Shown here piece after piece: positions 1 to 8,620 of a stretch of DNA of 64,000 bases. Source of the stretch: Anaerolineae bacterium. Its GTDB lineage: Bacteria > Chloroflexota > Anaerolineae > Aggregatilineales > UBA2796. The DNA is taken from the NCBI GenBank assembly GCA_019637555.1, contig JAHBVK010000001.1, positions 248,001 through 312,000 of the forward strand, in the 5' to 3' direction. Positions within the stretch are counted from its first letter, which is position 1. Every line of letters starts with the position of its first letter. Made by a program: the position numbers and the translations under genes. The notes below the pieces were generated by a model. That model had not been told where the DNA came from and ran no database searches. It worked only from the letters and a program-made list of their open reading frames with translations.

Positions 1-525
1 GCGTTCCTCGCGCTGCTGAGCACGGACCCCGAGCAGCCAAGCGATCCCGCCAATTAACATGATGCTGCCGCAGATCGTTGCGCAAGCAAGTGGCAGCAAT
101 AGCGACGGTGAACTGAAGTCAACAGATGGTACTGGCGGCACAAATAATCTCGTGCCTTCGGGCTGTGGGATCGGTGTTGCCAGCCAGCCATCTGCATCAG
201 TGACAAAGTACCAAACGATGCCATTGGCACGTGTACCATCGCTACGCAGCGCTGTTACTTGCCAGTTTGTTTCTCCAGCCACCGGAGTTAATTTGAACTC
301 AGTTTGCGCCGTAGTTACCACTAATGTCTTGTTGATTCGCAGTTCGTAACTCTCGGCACAAGTGGCTTGCCAGTGCAACGTTAGCTCGGCAGGCAACACC
401 ACCGCGTGATCGACGGGCATCGGTGCAAAGGGAGTACCGAGCAAACAGTCCGTCTGGGCGCTACCCACTTGAGTTAGCAGCATTGAAAACAGCAACAATA
501 CCCCGACAATCGACAGCGTCCGCAT
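1..525 (-). CDS. Secreted or membrane-anchored protein, 3' end outside the window
   Basis: An open frame of 175 codons runs on the minus strand from an ATG at 525 off the left edge, so the C-terminus is missing. It starts with a signal peptide (MRTLSIVGVLLLFSMLLTQV, then GSAQ). A small beta-sandwich-like segment follows, with the pattern LHWQATCAESYELRINK and later TNWQVTALRSDGTR. A transmembrane helix near residues 145-167 is followed by basic residues, so the rest is probably cytoplasmic or a short tail. The W-containing beta segment resembles the C-terminal domains of the two LysM proteins at 13446-15890, which suggests a shared fibronectin-like fold (inference). Function unknown. Confidence 0.7.
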   Translation of the reverse strand, partial: MRTLSIVGVLLLFSMLLTQVGSAQTDCLLGTPFAPMPVDHAVVLPAELTLHWQATCAESYELRINKTLVVTTAQTEFKLTPVAGETNWQVTALRSDGTRANGIVWYFVTDADGWLATPIPQPEGTRLFVPPVPSVDFSSPSLLLPLACATICGSIMLIGGIAWLLGVRAQQREER

Positions 526-537
526 AGCGATTATGTA

Positions 538-1455
538 TTATTTGAGTGGCAGCGGATCAGTAGACTCTACAAGCTGGATACCCGCTTGCTGCCATTCATG
601 GATACGCTTCTCGGTACTGTCCTCAAAGCCGGAAATTGAAGACGAAGCGTCGTTAATAAAGCGAATCTTGCGGATCATTTGCTCGTTGTGGAAGTGACGC
701 AGCACGGAATTCATTGTCTCAAGCACACAGTGACTGCGTGCCTGCCCCGCGATGTAGACCAGATCGAACGAGCGCACTAAATCAAGCGCCTTCTGATTTA
801 AGCCACCATCAGGGTGCGCTGGAAATTTGACCTCTGGCTCCAAAACTGAATAAAACTCCGTTTGCGCAATTGTCCCTTTGACAATGTATGTCGGCTGCGC
901 CATTCGTGCTCCGCTGTGGTACATGATCGCTTCTGAGAGTGCAGGGACGAGTGCCTGCCCCGTTGTGCCCTGCAAACAGTGGTAGGGCCAGATCATCAAC
1001 TGCTTTTTGCTGCCGCGTTCAAGCTGTTCCACGTAGTAAACCGACCAATCCGGTTCGGTGACGGGTAACCACCTGCCGCGATGCACATCTTCCGCAGTGA
1101 TGACTGTGTAAGGTTGCGGATGCTCACCATCTTTATTTTTCCACCAGCCGGGGAAGAATATCTGATAAGGGGTATGAGTATCCAATGAAGCGACGACTTG
1201 AGTTACGTGATGGACATTGCGATAAAGCCATTCAACTGTGCGACGTGTATCTTCAAGTGCATTAGGCACAGTCAGTCTGCCGATTGGTGGCGGAAAACAA
1301 AAATCGATCTGCACATCCACCAGCCATAACAAGATGTGCACGGTATCAGCACTAGCGGGCGTTCTGAACTCACTTACGCCAGCATTATACGCACGCTGAA
1401 AATCTGGCTCGTACAGTTTCGAGACATCTTCTGGACTATAGTACGCAGGCAGCAT
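538..1455 (-). CDS. Isochorismatase/nicotinamidase-family cysteine hydrolase
   Basis: A 305-residue protein of the isochorismatase-like hydrolase family, which includes nicotinamidase PncA. The family triad is visible: Asp in LVDVQIDF (about residue 47), Lys in YIVKGT and Cys in ARSHCV. An Asp-x-His metal-type motif occurs in SLDTHTP. The protein is longer than typical PncA (about 190-210), with an insertion holding an FFPGWWKNKDG segment. The ATG at 1455 is preceded by AGAAGGA; the frame stays open upstream to 1635, but that extension has no family similarity. It is divergent from cinA. Nicotinamidase activity would fit pyridine-nucleotide recycling beside cinA, but the substrate is inferred, not proven. 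Confidence 0.75.
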   Translation of the reverse strand: MLPAYYSPEDVSKLYEPDFQRAYNAGVSEFRTPASADTVHILLWLVDVQIDFCFPPPIGRLTVPNALEDTRRTVEWLYRNVHHVTQVVASLDTHTPYQIFFPGWWKNKDGEHPQPYTVITAEDVHRGRWLPVTEPDWSVYYVEQLERGSKKQLMIWPYHCLQGTTGQALVPALSEAIMYHSGARMAQPTYIVKGTIAQTEFYSVLEPEVKFPAHPDGGLNQKALDLVRSFDLVYIAGQARSHCVLETMNSVLRHFHNEQMIRKIRFINDASSSISGFEDSTEKRIHEWQQAGIQLVESTDPLPLK

Positions 1456-1643
1456 TCTGATTCCTTCTCTACCAATACATGCTCGAATTAGATGGGCGCT
1501 GATGAATAATATGATGCGGCGAGGACGCGGTATTGCTTTGATTTGCTTCGGCGTCAGCTCGAGGCTAACGCCCGTAGATTGTACCCCTGATACTGGCAAG
1601 TCTGATATGATCTTCACCCTAACTTGAATCCTCATGAGGTCGT

Positions 1644-2867
1644 ATGCGCGCTGAAATTATTTCAATCGGTGAAGAGCTTCTTTCCGGTGACTCCGAAATT
1701 GTAGATACCAATTCCATTCACATCACCAAGCTATTGCACGCTATCGGCGTTCGTGTGCTCTACAAAACAACTGTAGGTGATAACGAAGAGCGCATTGTCG
1801 AGGTGATCTTGAACGCACTCAGCCGCGCCGATGTGATCATCACTACGGGCGGCTTAGGTCCTACTGTCGATGATATGACGCGGCAGGGTGTGGCGGCAGC
1901 AGTCGGGCGTCCGCTTGAACTGCGCGACGATCTGCTGCAAGAAGTGGCAGAGAAATTCGCCAAATTCGGCACTCGCATGAGTGAGAACAACAAGATTCAG
2001 GCGATGATCCCCGCTGATGGTAAGCCGATCCATAACCCAGTGGGAACTGCCCCCGGATTCATCGTTGAGTACGCCGGACGGGCGATCTTCAGTGTGCCCG
2101 GTGTGCCCCGCGAAATGCGCTACCTGATGGAACATACAGTAATCCCATTCTTGAAAGAGAAGATCGGAGAGCAAGGGATCATCAAGACACGCGTACTTCG
2201 TACTGCTGGCATCGGCGAGAGTATGCTGGACGAGCATGTGGGTGAATTTGAAAAGCTGACCAATCCGACAGTCGGGTTAGCGGCGCATACGGGGCAGGTA
2301 GATATTCGCATTTACGCCAGAGCCGCTACTGAGGCAGAGGCAGATGCCTTGATCGCTGATGTAGAGGAGAAAATTCGGGCGCGCGTAGGCAGCTATATCT
2401 TCGGTACGGATAAAGACCCGATGGACGCCGCCTTCGCACAGGCACTGCGCGAGTCGGGTGTCAAAGCGGTGATCGCGGAAACAGGAACTGCTGGCTTGCT
2501 GCGATCACAGATCGAGCCATACCTCAACGGTGAACCGCTGCTGCAAGTCGTACCTGAATCAGATATTGAACTTCTCAAAGCACAAAATAGCAATCCCGAT
2601 TACCGAGAAGTGGCACTAGGCGTAGCTAAAACGCTGTGGGAACAGAACAAGCCAAACATTGTGATTACTGTGCTTTCGGATACGGCAGGATCAGCAATTG
2701 CCATCACCAACGGCTCGGAAACCCGCAGTCGTGTATATGCTTTTGGTGGCGCGGATATGTCTAGCGGATCGAGTGCGGTAGGCTTACCTGCTGAATGGAC
2801 GACCCGTTGGGGAATGTCCATGGCGTGGTGGCTGCTCAAAAACATAAAAGCGGACGGCAAATCCTGA
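1644..2867 (+). CDS. cinA: CinA-family protein with degenerate C-terminal domain
   Basis: The N-terminal MoCF/CinA domain (about residues 1-170) is canonical: MRAEIISIGEELLSGD, TTGGLGPTVDD and SVPGVPREM. This domain is linked to ADP-ribose pyrophosphatase activity in the family. A middle linker domain reaches about residue 250. The C-terminal region sits where the nicotinamide-nucleotide amidohydrolase (PncC) domain belongs. There the usual ESCTGG motif reads ETGTAG, and the following conserved blocks (the GGVVAY-type strand and the ITGIAGP loop) are not recognisable. The amidohydrolase half is therefore probably inactive (inference). Two other degenerate enzyme homologues lie directly downstream, and the next gene begins within 3 bases of the stop. 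Confidence 0.85.
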   Translation: MRAEIISIGEELLSGDSEIVDTNSIHITKLLHAIGVRVLYKTTVGDNEERIVEVILNALSRADVIITTGGLGPTVDDMTRQGVAAAVGRPLELRDDLLQEVAEKFAKFGTRMSENNKIQAMIPADGKPIHNPVGTAPGFIVEYAGRAIFSVPGVPREMRYLMEHTVIPFLKEKIGEQGIIKTRVLRTAGIGESMLDEHVGEFEKLTNPTVGLAAHTGQVDIRIYARAATEAEADALIADVEEKIRARVGSYIFGTDKDPMDAAFAQALRESGVKAVIAETGTAGLLRSQIEPYLNGEPLLQVVPESDIELLKAQNSNPDYREVALGVAKTLWEQNKPNIVITVLSDTAGSAIAITNGSETRSRVYAFGGADMSSGSSAVGLPAEWTTRWGMSMAWWLLKNIKADGKS

Positions 2868-2869
2868 GT

Positions 2870-3520
2870 GTGAAAGTATTCAGCGAACTCGTGCAAGCCG
2901 CCTGCGAACGCAATCAATCGTCGTTGGCGGTTGGGATCGTTCCGCGCGTAGATCAACTGCCTGCATTGATCCAGCGCTATGACGATCCATTTTTGCCGCT
3001 GGGGCGCACGATCATCGATGCTACGAGTGATCTTGCCGCCGCGTATGTATTTCATCTTGGTGCATATCTGGCGACAGGCGCTGCAGGCGCGATCGCGCTT
3101 GAACGCACCATAGCCTATGCACCGAAAGATGCGGTTAAGATCATTCATGCTCCCTTTGTCAGTGCCGATTACGTACGTGCCGTGTACGAAGATGCTTTTG
3201 GTGCTGATGCCGTGACGCTGGCGACTCATGAGCGAGATAGTGTCGCTGCATATGTGCGCAATCCACTGCACGGGGTGTTTATTGCGGATCAAAGCGAGAG
3301 GGAACTAGAACAGCTTACCGTTGAATTTCCTGGTCAAGTCGGCGGTTATCGATCTATTGGCGTAGGTCATAATCTGCTGCAATTACGAAATGCGGATTCT
3401 CTAGTATTGCAGTGGTTTTGGGGCGATAGACTTTATACTTCCGGGGGTGAGGATTTTGCGAAAGTGTTGCGGATAACCGCCACACAGTTAAGGACAAAAC
3501 AGCGTGACCTTGATGGCTAG
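2870..3520 (+). CDS. PyrF-like protein lacking the catalytic motif
   Basis: A 216-residue protein with the layout of type 2 orotidine 5'-phosphate decarboxylase. The N-terminus FSELVQAACERNQSSLAVGI aligns by eye with the F..L......S.LcvGLDP start of PyrF. Later segments (IIDATSDLAAAYVFHLGAYL, GAAGAIALERTIAY, FGADAVTL, HGVFIAD) follow the PyrF order. At the active site, where PyrF has D-A-K-R-G-D-I, this protein reads IIHAPFVSA (residues 91-99), so the essential Lys and both Asp are gone. It is also short. Start is GTG at 2870, within 3 bases of the cinA stop. The gene overlaps the PyrE-like gene. It is probably a non-catalytic paralogue; its role is unknown. Confidence 0.65.
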   Translation: MKVFSELVQAACERNQSSLAVGIVPRVDQLPALIQRYDDPFLPLGRTIIDATSDLAAAYVFHLGAYLATGAAGAIALERTIAYAPKDAVKIIHAPFVSADYVRAVYEDAFGADAVTLATHERDSVAAYVRNPLHGVFIADQSERELEQLTVEFPGQVGGYRSIGVGHNLLQLRNADSLVLQWFWGDRLYTSGGEDFAKVLRITATQLRTKQRDLDG

Positions 3521-4049
3521 TTTGCTACGTGTCGGAGCAGTCCAATTTGGTCGATTCGAGCAAAAGGGGTTGCCGGGTGAATTCTTACCCTTATCGCTGC
3601 GTCTAGATTTGATCCCATCCTATCCGGCACTGCTGACGGCGCTGGCAAAAGCGATCACACCCACCACTCAGATCGACGGCGTGACGCATTTGTTGGCGAT
3701 GCCGTCGGTAATCTCGCTGGGAACGCTGATCAGTGTGTTTGGCGGGATTCCATTGGTTTATCCGCTGCATGGCGAGATCGCGGGCGCTTATGATTTTAAT
3801 GTGCCGACCGTACTTTTGACTGATGTGCTGAGTGATGGAGTTGCGGAACTCGCACTACTGCGGCAGGCAAAGCGTGAGGGACTGGATGTTCATGCAGTGA
3901 TCTCCGTGTTTGACTTCGGACGTCAGATTGAGGGATTGAACATCGAACGTCGGTGTTGGCAGACGATCAGCCAATTGTTGGATGAAAGTCAGCGGTCGGG
4001 AAAATTGAACGTTACGATGCGGACGACAGTGCAACGGTGGTTAGGATAA
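3504..4049 (+). CDS. PyrE-like protein lacking the PRPP-binding motif
   Basis: A 181-residue protein resembling orotate phosphoribosyltransferase: VGAVQFGRF near the N-terminus, RLDLIPSYPALL, a VTHLLAMPSVISLGTLIS segment and GGIPLVYP. The PRPP loop, normally VVVVDDLITTG, reads VLLTDVLSDGV (about residues 103-113), losing the DD..TTG signature. The Lys-rich segment after the YP motif reads PLHGEIAGAYD. It overlaps the PyrF-like gene by 17 bases at the chosen GTG start (3504, AAGGA upstream); ATG at 3513 is an alternative. PyrE and PyrF are partners in pyrimidine synthesis, so this looks like a co-degenerated pair. Function unknown. Confidence 0.65.
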   Translation: MTLMASLLRVGAVQFGRFEQKGLPGEFLPLSLRLDLIPSYPALLTALAKAITPTTQIDGVTHLLAMPSVISLGTLISVFGGIPLVYPLHGEIAGAYDFNVPTVLLTDVLSDGVAELALLRQAKREGLDVHAVISVFDFGRQIEGLNIERRCWQTISQLLDESQRSGKLNVTMRTTVQRWLG

Positions 4050-4111
4050 CACCTTTCGCTTCGTGTCATGTCGTTGGATTGTCACGATAACTTTATGTTC
4101 GTTGATTTGCG

Positions 4112-4140
4112 TTGCATAAAGTATTCCCTACAGTGATAAT
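4112..4140 (+). promoter_or_regulatory. Sigma-70-type promoter for the PAS/HATPase gene
   Basis: TTGCAT at 4112-4117 and GATAAT at 4135-4140 are separated by 17 bases, with a TG just before the -10. The gene starts at 4175, giving a leader of about 30 bases that contains GAGGGGG. Confidence 0.6.
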
Positions 4141-4174
4141 TACATAAATTCTCCGCTGAGGGGGTTCATAGGGG

Positions 4175-5281
4175 ATGAGCGACAACGCCTCACAAGAGAT
4201 ACTCGATGCCCGCGCCGTCCTCGATTCGCTGGGTCAGGGGGTGCTGCTGTTCGATACTGATAGCAGGCTGATCTATTACAATCACGCCGCGCAGCATATT
4301 CTTGGCGCAAATCTGGTGGTGATGCGTGCGATGGGCTGGTCTGCCTGCGCGAATCTTTTCGATGCTAGGCGCGGTGATGGTCCAAGTGTCAATGAATTGC
4401 GCTTGCAGGCATTCCAGCAAGCCGAACCGGTACGTTTCCACGCCATTCTCAGCGGCGCACATATTTCCTGCTGGGTGACGGCAGTCTACGGAACCTTTGG
4501 ACAAGTGTATACAATGGTCACGCTGGAACGCCCCGATTGGACGGCGTTCAGCGAGTTAATGTCCGCATTCCGCCGCGAATCTAGTGAAGCGATCAGCAGC
4601 GCACAGGGACATGCTGACTTGATGCTGAAAATCCTCAGCAGTGGCGCTCAGAGCATGGACGCCGAACATCTCGCTGCCCGTGCATCCGGTTTCGCTGAAA
4701 TGGTGGCGACTCATCTGCACCGTTTGGAGCAATTCACACGCGCACTGTATCGCCTTGAAGTAATCCGCACGGATCAACTACCAGCGCAAATTAACTCAAA
4801 TCGTCAACGAGTGGTACTGGATGAGTTCATCGAAGATTACCTCGAAGAACTAAGCGATCAGGGCACGTTGTCCGATCCGCAATACGGCGATTTTCGGGCA
4901 CGCATCCAACGGGAGATTCCACGCAATTTGAACGTGCTTGTGTCGCTTTCACATATGAAAGCAATCCTTACTGATCTGCTGCGTAACGCCCTGATGTATA
5001 GTCCGCCTGAAACATCGATCATAGTGCGTGCCTCGCGTCAAGTTGACGGTAAATCGGTGCAACTGGACATTGTGGACAAAGGATATGGTATCCGTGCCAA
5101 AGAAGCAGAAAAGGTATTCGCGCCGTTTCAACGAGCACGGCAGCCGCAGGTACTGGCAGAGTTTGGCTACGGCATTAGTTTGCATTTAGTGAAGGCAGAG
5201 ATCGAAGCAATGGGCGGACGGATCTGGTACACCAGCGAGGAGAAAAAGGGCGCAACTTTCAGCCTGAAGTTGCCCTCATAA
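4175..5281 (+). CDS. PAS domain-HATPase_c protein without a clear phospho-acceptor histidine
   Basis: A 368-residue cytoplasmic protein with no membrane segment. Residues 8-110 look like a PAS domain (GQGVLLFDTDSRLIYYNHAA). A helical region (about 125-190) follows, where a histidine kinase would carry an H-E/D-x-x-x-P motif; here it reads RRESSEAISSAQGHADLM with no such motif. The C-terminal ATPase is intact: N box LLRNALMYSPP, G1 DKGYGI, F box VFAPFQRA and G2 FGYGISL. It may be a sensor ATPase or a kinase with a diverged DHp domain. A rho-independent terminator follows at 5290. Confidence 0.7.
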   Translation: MSDNASQEILDARAVLDSLGQGVLLFDTDSRLIYYNHAAQHILGANLVVMRAMGWSACANLFDARRGDGPSVNELRLQAFQQAEPVRFHAILSGAHISCWVTAVYGTFGQVYTMVTLERPDWTAFSELMSAFRRESSEAISSAQGHADLMLKILSSGAQSMDAEHLAARASGFAEMVATHLHRLEQFTRALYRLEVIRTDQLPAQINSNRQRVVLDEFIEDYLEELSDQGTLSDPQYGDFRARIQREIPRNLNVLVSLSHMKAILTDLLRNALMYSPPETSIIVRASRQVDGKSVQLDIVDKGYGIRAKEAEKVFAPFQRARQPQVLAEFGYGISLHLVKAEIEAMGGRIWYTSEEKKGATFSLKLPS

Positions 5282-5289
5282 AAACGAAT

Positions 5290-5316
5290 TCCCGGAGCAT
5301 TAACTCCGGGATTTTT
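5290..5316 (+). terminator. Rho-independent terminator after the PAS/HATPase gene
   Basis: TCCCGGAG (5290-5297) pairs with CTCCGGGA (5304-5311) around a 6-base loop, followed by TTTTT. It lies between convergent genes; on the minus strand the U-tract is weaker. Confidence 0.85.
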
Positions 5317-5329
5317 GTCATCTATTCGC

Positions 5330-6340
5330 TCACGGTCCGACGACCATCCGCCGCATCAGCGAAGGATCATCCAGCGCGCGACCAGCGCCCGCTGCCGTGC
5401 AAACAATCGGATCATCGGCTCGGAAGGCGGGGACGCCTGTCTGTTGGCGGATATACTCGTCAATTCCACGCAACAATGCGCCGCCGCCAGTGATCGTAAT
5501 ACCACGATCAATGATGTCAGATGCCAATTCCGGTGGTGTTTTCTCTAGCACAGATTTGGCTACACCCGCGATAGCACTCAACGGATCAGCGATTGCCTCT
5601 ACCACTTCACTGGTGCTGATGGTGATGGTGCGTGGCAAGCCACCGACCTGATCGCGTCCTTGCACTTCCATCGTCAGATCTTCAGGTAAATTGGTCGCCG
5701 CGCCGATCTGGATCTTGATCGATTCAGCCGTTGGCTGACCAATCACGAGACTGTATTTGCGGCGGATGTAATTTATGATCGCTTCATCTAGGCGCATTCC
5801 ACCAACGCGCACACTGCTCGCTACTACGATACCATTCATCGCCAGTACGGCAGCTTCACTAGTCCCACCGCCAACGTTGAGCACCATGTTTCCGGCTGGT
5901 GTCTTGACGGGTAAGCCTGCGCCAATCGCCGCCGCCAGCGGTTCATGGATCAAGATGGCTTCGCGCGCTCCTGCTTGTATAGCGGCTTCATGAACAGCGC
6001 GACGCTCTACACTGGTAACACCGTAAGGAACACTGATCATCACCGTCGGACCGCCAAACAGCCTCATTCTTCCGCCAATCTTCTGGAAGAAGTGGCGCAG
6101 CATGGCTTCAGTAACTTCGTAGTCCGCGATTACGCCGTCGCGGAGGGGACGCACCACTTCGATATGCTCTGGGTGGCGACCTAACATGTCGCGCGCTTCC
6201 TGTCCGATGGCAACTATACGCTCATCTTCAACGGTCAGGGCGACCATAGAGGGTTCTTGCAACAGGATTTGACCATTACTGTAAATGATGACGTTGATCG
6301 TGCCTAGATCGACGCCCAGTTTGCGATTGAAAAGACCCAT
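5330..6340 (-). CDS. mreB: MreB/Mbl rod-shape actin homologue
   Basis: A 336-residue bacterial actin of normal MreB length. Actin-fold nucleotide motifs are present: phosphate 1 [12 protein letters not shown] near the N-terminus, [12 protein letters not shown] in the middle, [12 protein letters not shown] as phosphate 2 and [14 protein letters not shown] as the adenosine motif. MreB filaments run along the inner membrane and guide lateral wall synthesis. GAGG sits 5 bases before the ATG. MreC and MreD are not adjacent. It follows the large secreted protein gene, but a candidate promoter lies between them. Confidence 0.93.
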   Translation of the reverse strand: MGLFNRKLGVDLGTINVIIYSNGQILLQEPSMVALTVEDERIVAIGQEARDMLGRHPEHIEVVRPLRDGVIADYEVTEAMLRHFFQKIGGRMRLFGGPTVMISVPYGVTSVERRAVHEAAIQAGAREAILIHEPLAAAIGAGLPVKTPAGNMVLNVGGGTSEAAVLAMNGIVVASSVRVGGMRLDEAIINYIRRKYSLVIGQPTAESIKIQIGAATNLPEDLTMEVQGRDQVGGLPRTITISTSEVVEAIADPLSAIAGVAKSVLEKTPPELASDIIDRGITITGGGALLRGIDEYIRQQTGVPAFRADDPIVCTAAGAGRALDDPSLMRRMVVGP

Positions 6341-6363
6341 ATTGCCTCGCTTATTACTTCATA

Positions 6364-6392
6364 AACATACCGCAAACGAGGCGTCCTTCCAA
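6364..6392 (-). promoter_or_regulatory. Candidate promoter for mreB
   Basis: On the minus strand TTGGAA (6387-6392) and TATGTT (6364-6369) are 17 bases apart. The expected transcription start is about 15-20 bases before the mreB ATG at 6340. Confidence 0.4.
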
Positions 6393-6412
6393 GCAGAGGG
6401 AGGTCAGACGTT

Positions 6413-6448
6413 GTCCCATAGGTTGTTTATGGTCGCAACCTATGGGAC
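6413..6448 (-). terminator. Perfect 13-bp inverted repeat between the secreted protein gene and mreB
   Basis: GTCCCATAGGTTG (6413-6425) and CAACCTATGGGAC (6436-6448) are exact complements with a 10-base loop. There is no U-tract on either strand, so it may be an RNA 3' end structure or processing signal rather than a classical terminator. Confidence 0.5.
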
Positions 6449-6463
6449 GATGAAGAGGTTAGT

Positions 6464-8620
6464 TTAGTTATAGATGTAGAAGTTGAACTGGATGCTTGAA
6501 CCGGAATACCCCGTGACTTGAATCACACCGATCTTGCCACTGGTGGTACGCACGCCGATGATCACGCCCGGTGCTGGTGGTCCACCGATAGAACTGGTGC
6601 CATTTGCTACCGATCCCATGATGCTTGCCAGTTGATCGTAGTGAACAGACGTGAACGGTATCTGCAATTGAATCAGTGCCGAACCCGGTGAAGGATCCAG
6701 CGATGCACCGCTGAAGGTCACATCCGCGCCACCGCCGTCGAAGTCTACGTTCTGACCCGGGGGCAAGGTAGAGCTAGATTGCTGCATATACGGGCGATCA
6801 ATGCGGTAGGAAACCGTTGGTTGATTATTGGTCTCGCCTGCAATGCCTTCATTAACTTGCTGGTTGAGATCGAGCACAACAGAGATGGTTTCTACACCAG
6901 TACCCGCCAGCGTTGCCGTGAGATTGACGACGGTTTGCTGACCAGCCGCCAGCCCCGGCACGACTGCTGCTGTGTAAACCTCACCCGGTTTGAACGAAGT
7001 CGCCACGGCAAATTCAGGAGCCGCCACGCTACCCTGATTCATGATCGTCACTGCCAGAGTGAACGGCACATTGGGTTGCGGTACAGGCGGATTGAAAGTT
7101 GCGCTGACAAACACAATGTCTGCTGTCGGCTCACCCGTCGGTGGAACTGTCGCCGTCGGACCTGATGGCGTGGGCGGTACGGCGATGATTGGTACGGTAC
7201 TGCGATCGCCACTGATAGTCACAAACTGTGCCAGAATCCACGCCTGTCCACCCTCAAAGGGGATCAGCAACCATGAGAAATCGGGCAGCGCACCGATCAC
7301 GCGCACGACATCACCGCGTTTCAACTTGCCAACGATGTTGTAGTTCATGCCGGGTCCACTGCGAACGTTTAAGGTTGTCCCCGTGACCGTCGCATAGACA
7401 CCATCTAGGGTGGCAGTAGCGGTAGGCGTGTTGGTAGCGGTATTCGTCACTGTTGGTGTTGGTGTGACGTTTTCCGGTAGCAACCGCTCCTCGCCGTTGT
7501 AGCGCGCTACGATGCTCGGCGTACCATCTTCGGAAGTAACGATCACGTTGGCGTTGAGGTTCAACAAGCCGCCACCAAGGGATGGATCAAAGGTTCCTTG
7601 TAATGAATCGACGGCAGTGAAGCGAAGAAGTTGGGCAATACCTGCCTCTGGATCAGTGGAACCAACCCGCTGGAAGGCTATGCACAACGCAACCGCAGCG
7701 TCATAGGCGGCGGCGCTCAAGCCCCATGGCTCGACATCATTGAAGGTCAATTTGTACTCGTCGGTGAAGTCGATACTATCCTGCCGAATCGAGCCGTACG
7801 TCCAATTGGTGACGCTGTATAAGCCATCGCGCTCGGTTTCTGGCAGTGTTTCAACCCACGTCGGATCATCTAGAGCATCTGTGACAAAGGTACCAGTGAA
7901 GCCAGCAGCATGAAGGGCAGGCAGCAGTGCTGTCACTTGCCCCGGCAAGCCGAAAGCGGCGATCACATTGGAGTTACCCTCTACCAGCGATTTAGCCACG
8001 TCTTCCATTGGAGTGTCGCCCGTCTGAATCAGGGTAGAGGCGTCGATGCCACGCTCGGTAAGTGCCACACGCAATGCACTGACTTTGCCACTGTAATCTT
8101 CCGATCCTTGAAAGATCAGGATCGTTTGCTGTTGGAGATCGTTGACCAGCACGTCTGCTAAGGCATTCATCATCACATCATCGGTAGCACGTGTGCGGAA
8201 CAGCGTTCCCCCGGTTTTGACGTCAACATCGGTCGCACCGATAAAGACCGGAACCTCGGCTGCTGCCAGCAAATCGTTACCTGCTTTTGCCAGTGAGTCT
8301 TCATTCGGACCAAAGATGGCAACTGCCCCCGACTCCTTAAGTCCTGCAATTGCAAGAGTTAATTCATCTAGAGTAGCGGCAGGACGCGCTAATACCTGAA
8401 TGGTGTAGCCTGTGCCACCAATGTTAAAAAGTCCTCGAGCGTTCAACCGCTGCGCGGCAATCTGAATACCACGAGCCGTCGGACTATCTTCCACGCCGAT
8501 GACACCGATAATCAGTGGCGTACCTTCAGCCTGCCTTGCTTGTACGGGGAAAGATGCGCCTGCTGTGATCAGCAGCGCAGAAACAATTAGCAAACACAAA
8601 CTTATTCGGAATGCTTTCAT
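6464..8620 (-). CDS. Secreted ligand-binding protein with SH3b and CARDB domains
   Basis: About 718 residues. The ATG at 8620 has AGGAGGT 7 bases upstream and opens a signal peptide (MKAFRISLCLLIVSALLI). Domains in order: a periplasmic-binding, Leu/Ile/Val-type receptor domain (about 35-370; IGVIGVEDSPTARGIQIAA, VAIFGPNEDSLAKAG, FQGSEDYSGKVSALRVAL); a Thr/Pro-rich linker; an SH3b domain (TLNVRSGPGMNYNIVGKLKR); a second linker; a CARDB-like adhesion domain (VTIMNQGSVAAPEFAV); and a C-terminal beta domain. Such binding domains normally feed an ABC transporter, but no permease is adjacent. The SH3b and CARDB parts suggest wall attachment, so it may sense or store a ligand at the cell surface (inference). 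Confidence 0.8.
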   Translation of the reverse strand: MKAFRISLCLLIVSALLITAGASFPVQARQAEGTPLIIGVIGVEDSPTARGIQIAAQRLNARGLFNIGGTGYTIQVLARPAATLDELTLAIAGLKESGAVAIFGPNEDSLAKAGNDLLAAAEVPVFIGATDVDVKTGGTLFRTRATDDVMMNALADVLVNDLQQQTILIFQGSEDYSGKVSALRVALTERGIDASTLIQTGDTPMEDVAKSLVEGNSNVIAAFGLPGQVTALLPALHAAGFTGTFVTDALDDPTWVETLPETERDGLYSVTNWTYGSIRQDSIDFTDEYKLTFNDVEPWGLSAAAYDAAVALCIAFQRVGSTDPEAGIAQLLRFTAVDSLQGTFDPSLGGGLLNLNANVIVTSEDGTPSIVARYNGEERLLPENVTPTPTVTNTATNTPTATATLDGVYATVTGTTLNVRSGPGMNYNIVGKLKRGDVVRVIGALPDFSWLLIPFEGGQAWILAQFVTISGDRSTVPIIAVPPTPSGPTATVPPTGEPTADIVFVSATFNPPVPQPNVPFTLAVTIMNQGSVAAPEFAVATSFKPGEVYTAAVVPGLAAGQQTVVNLTATLAGTGVETISVVLDLNQQVNEGIAGETNNQPTVSYRIDRPYMQQSSSTLPPGQNVDFDGGGADVTFSGASLDPSPGSALIQLQIPFTSVHYDQLASIMGSVANGTSSIGGPPAPGVIIGVRTTSGKIGVIQVTGYSGSSIQFNFYIYN

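Noticed and set aside
1456..1635. Upstream 60-residue extension of the isochorismatase-like gene
   Set aside because: No family similarity, and an ATG with good ribosome site exists at 1455. The stretch more likely holds divergent promoters.
2600..3292. 230-codon minus-strand open frame
   Set aside because: Antisense to cinA and the PyrF-like gene, no family resemblance, no ribosome site. A shadow frame.
7390..7480. Tandem DNA repeats in the Thr/Pro linkers
   Set aside because: Codon-level low complexity coding for TPT linkers, not an exact tandem array. The same applies to linkers at 13746-14430, 14850-15420 and 58550-58640.
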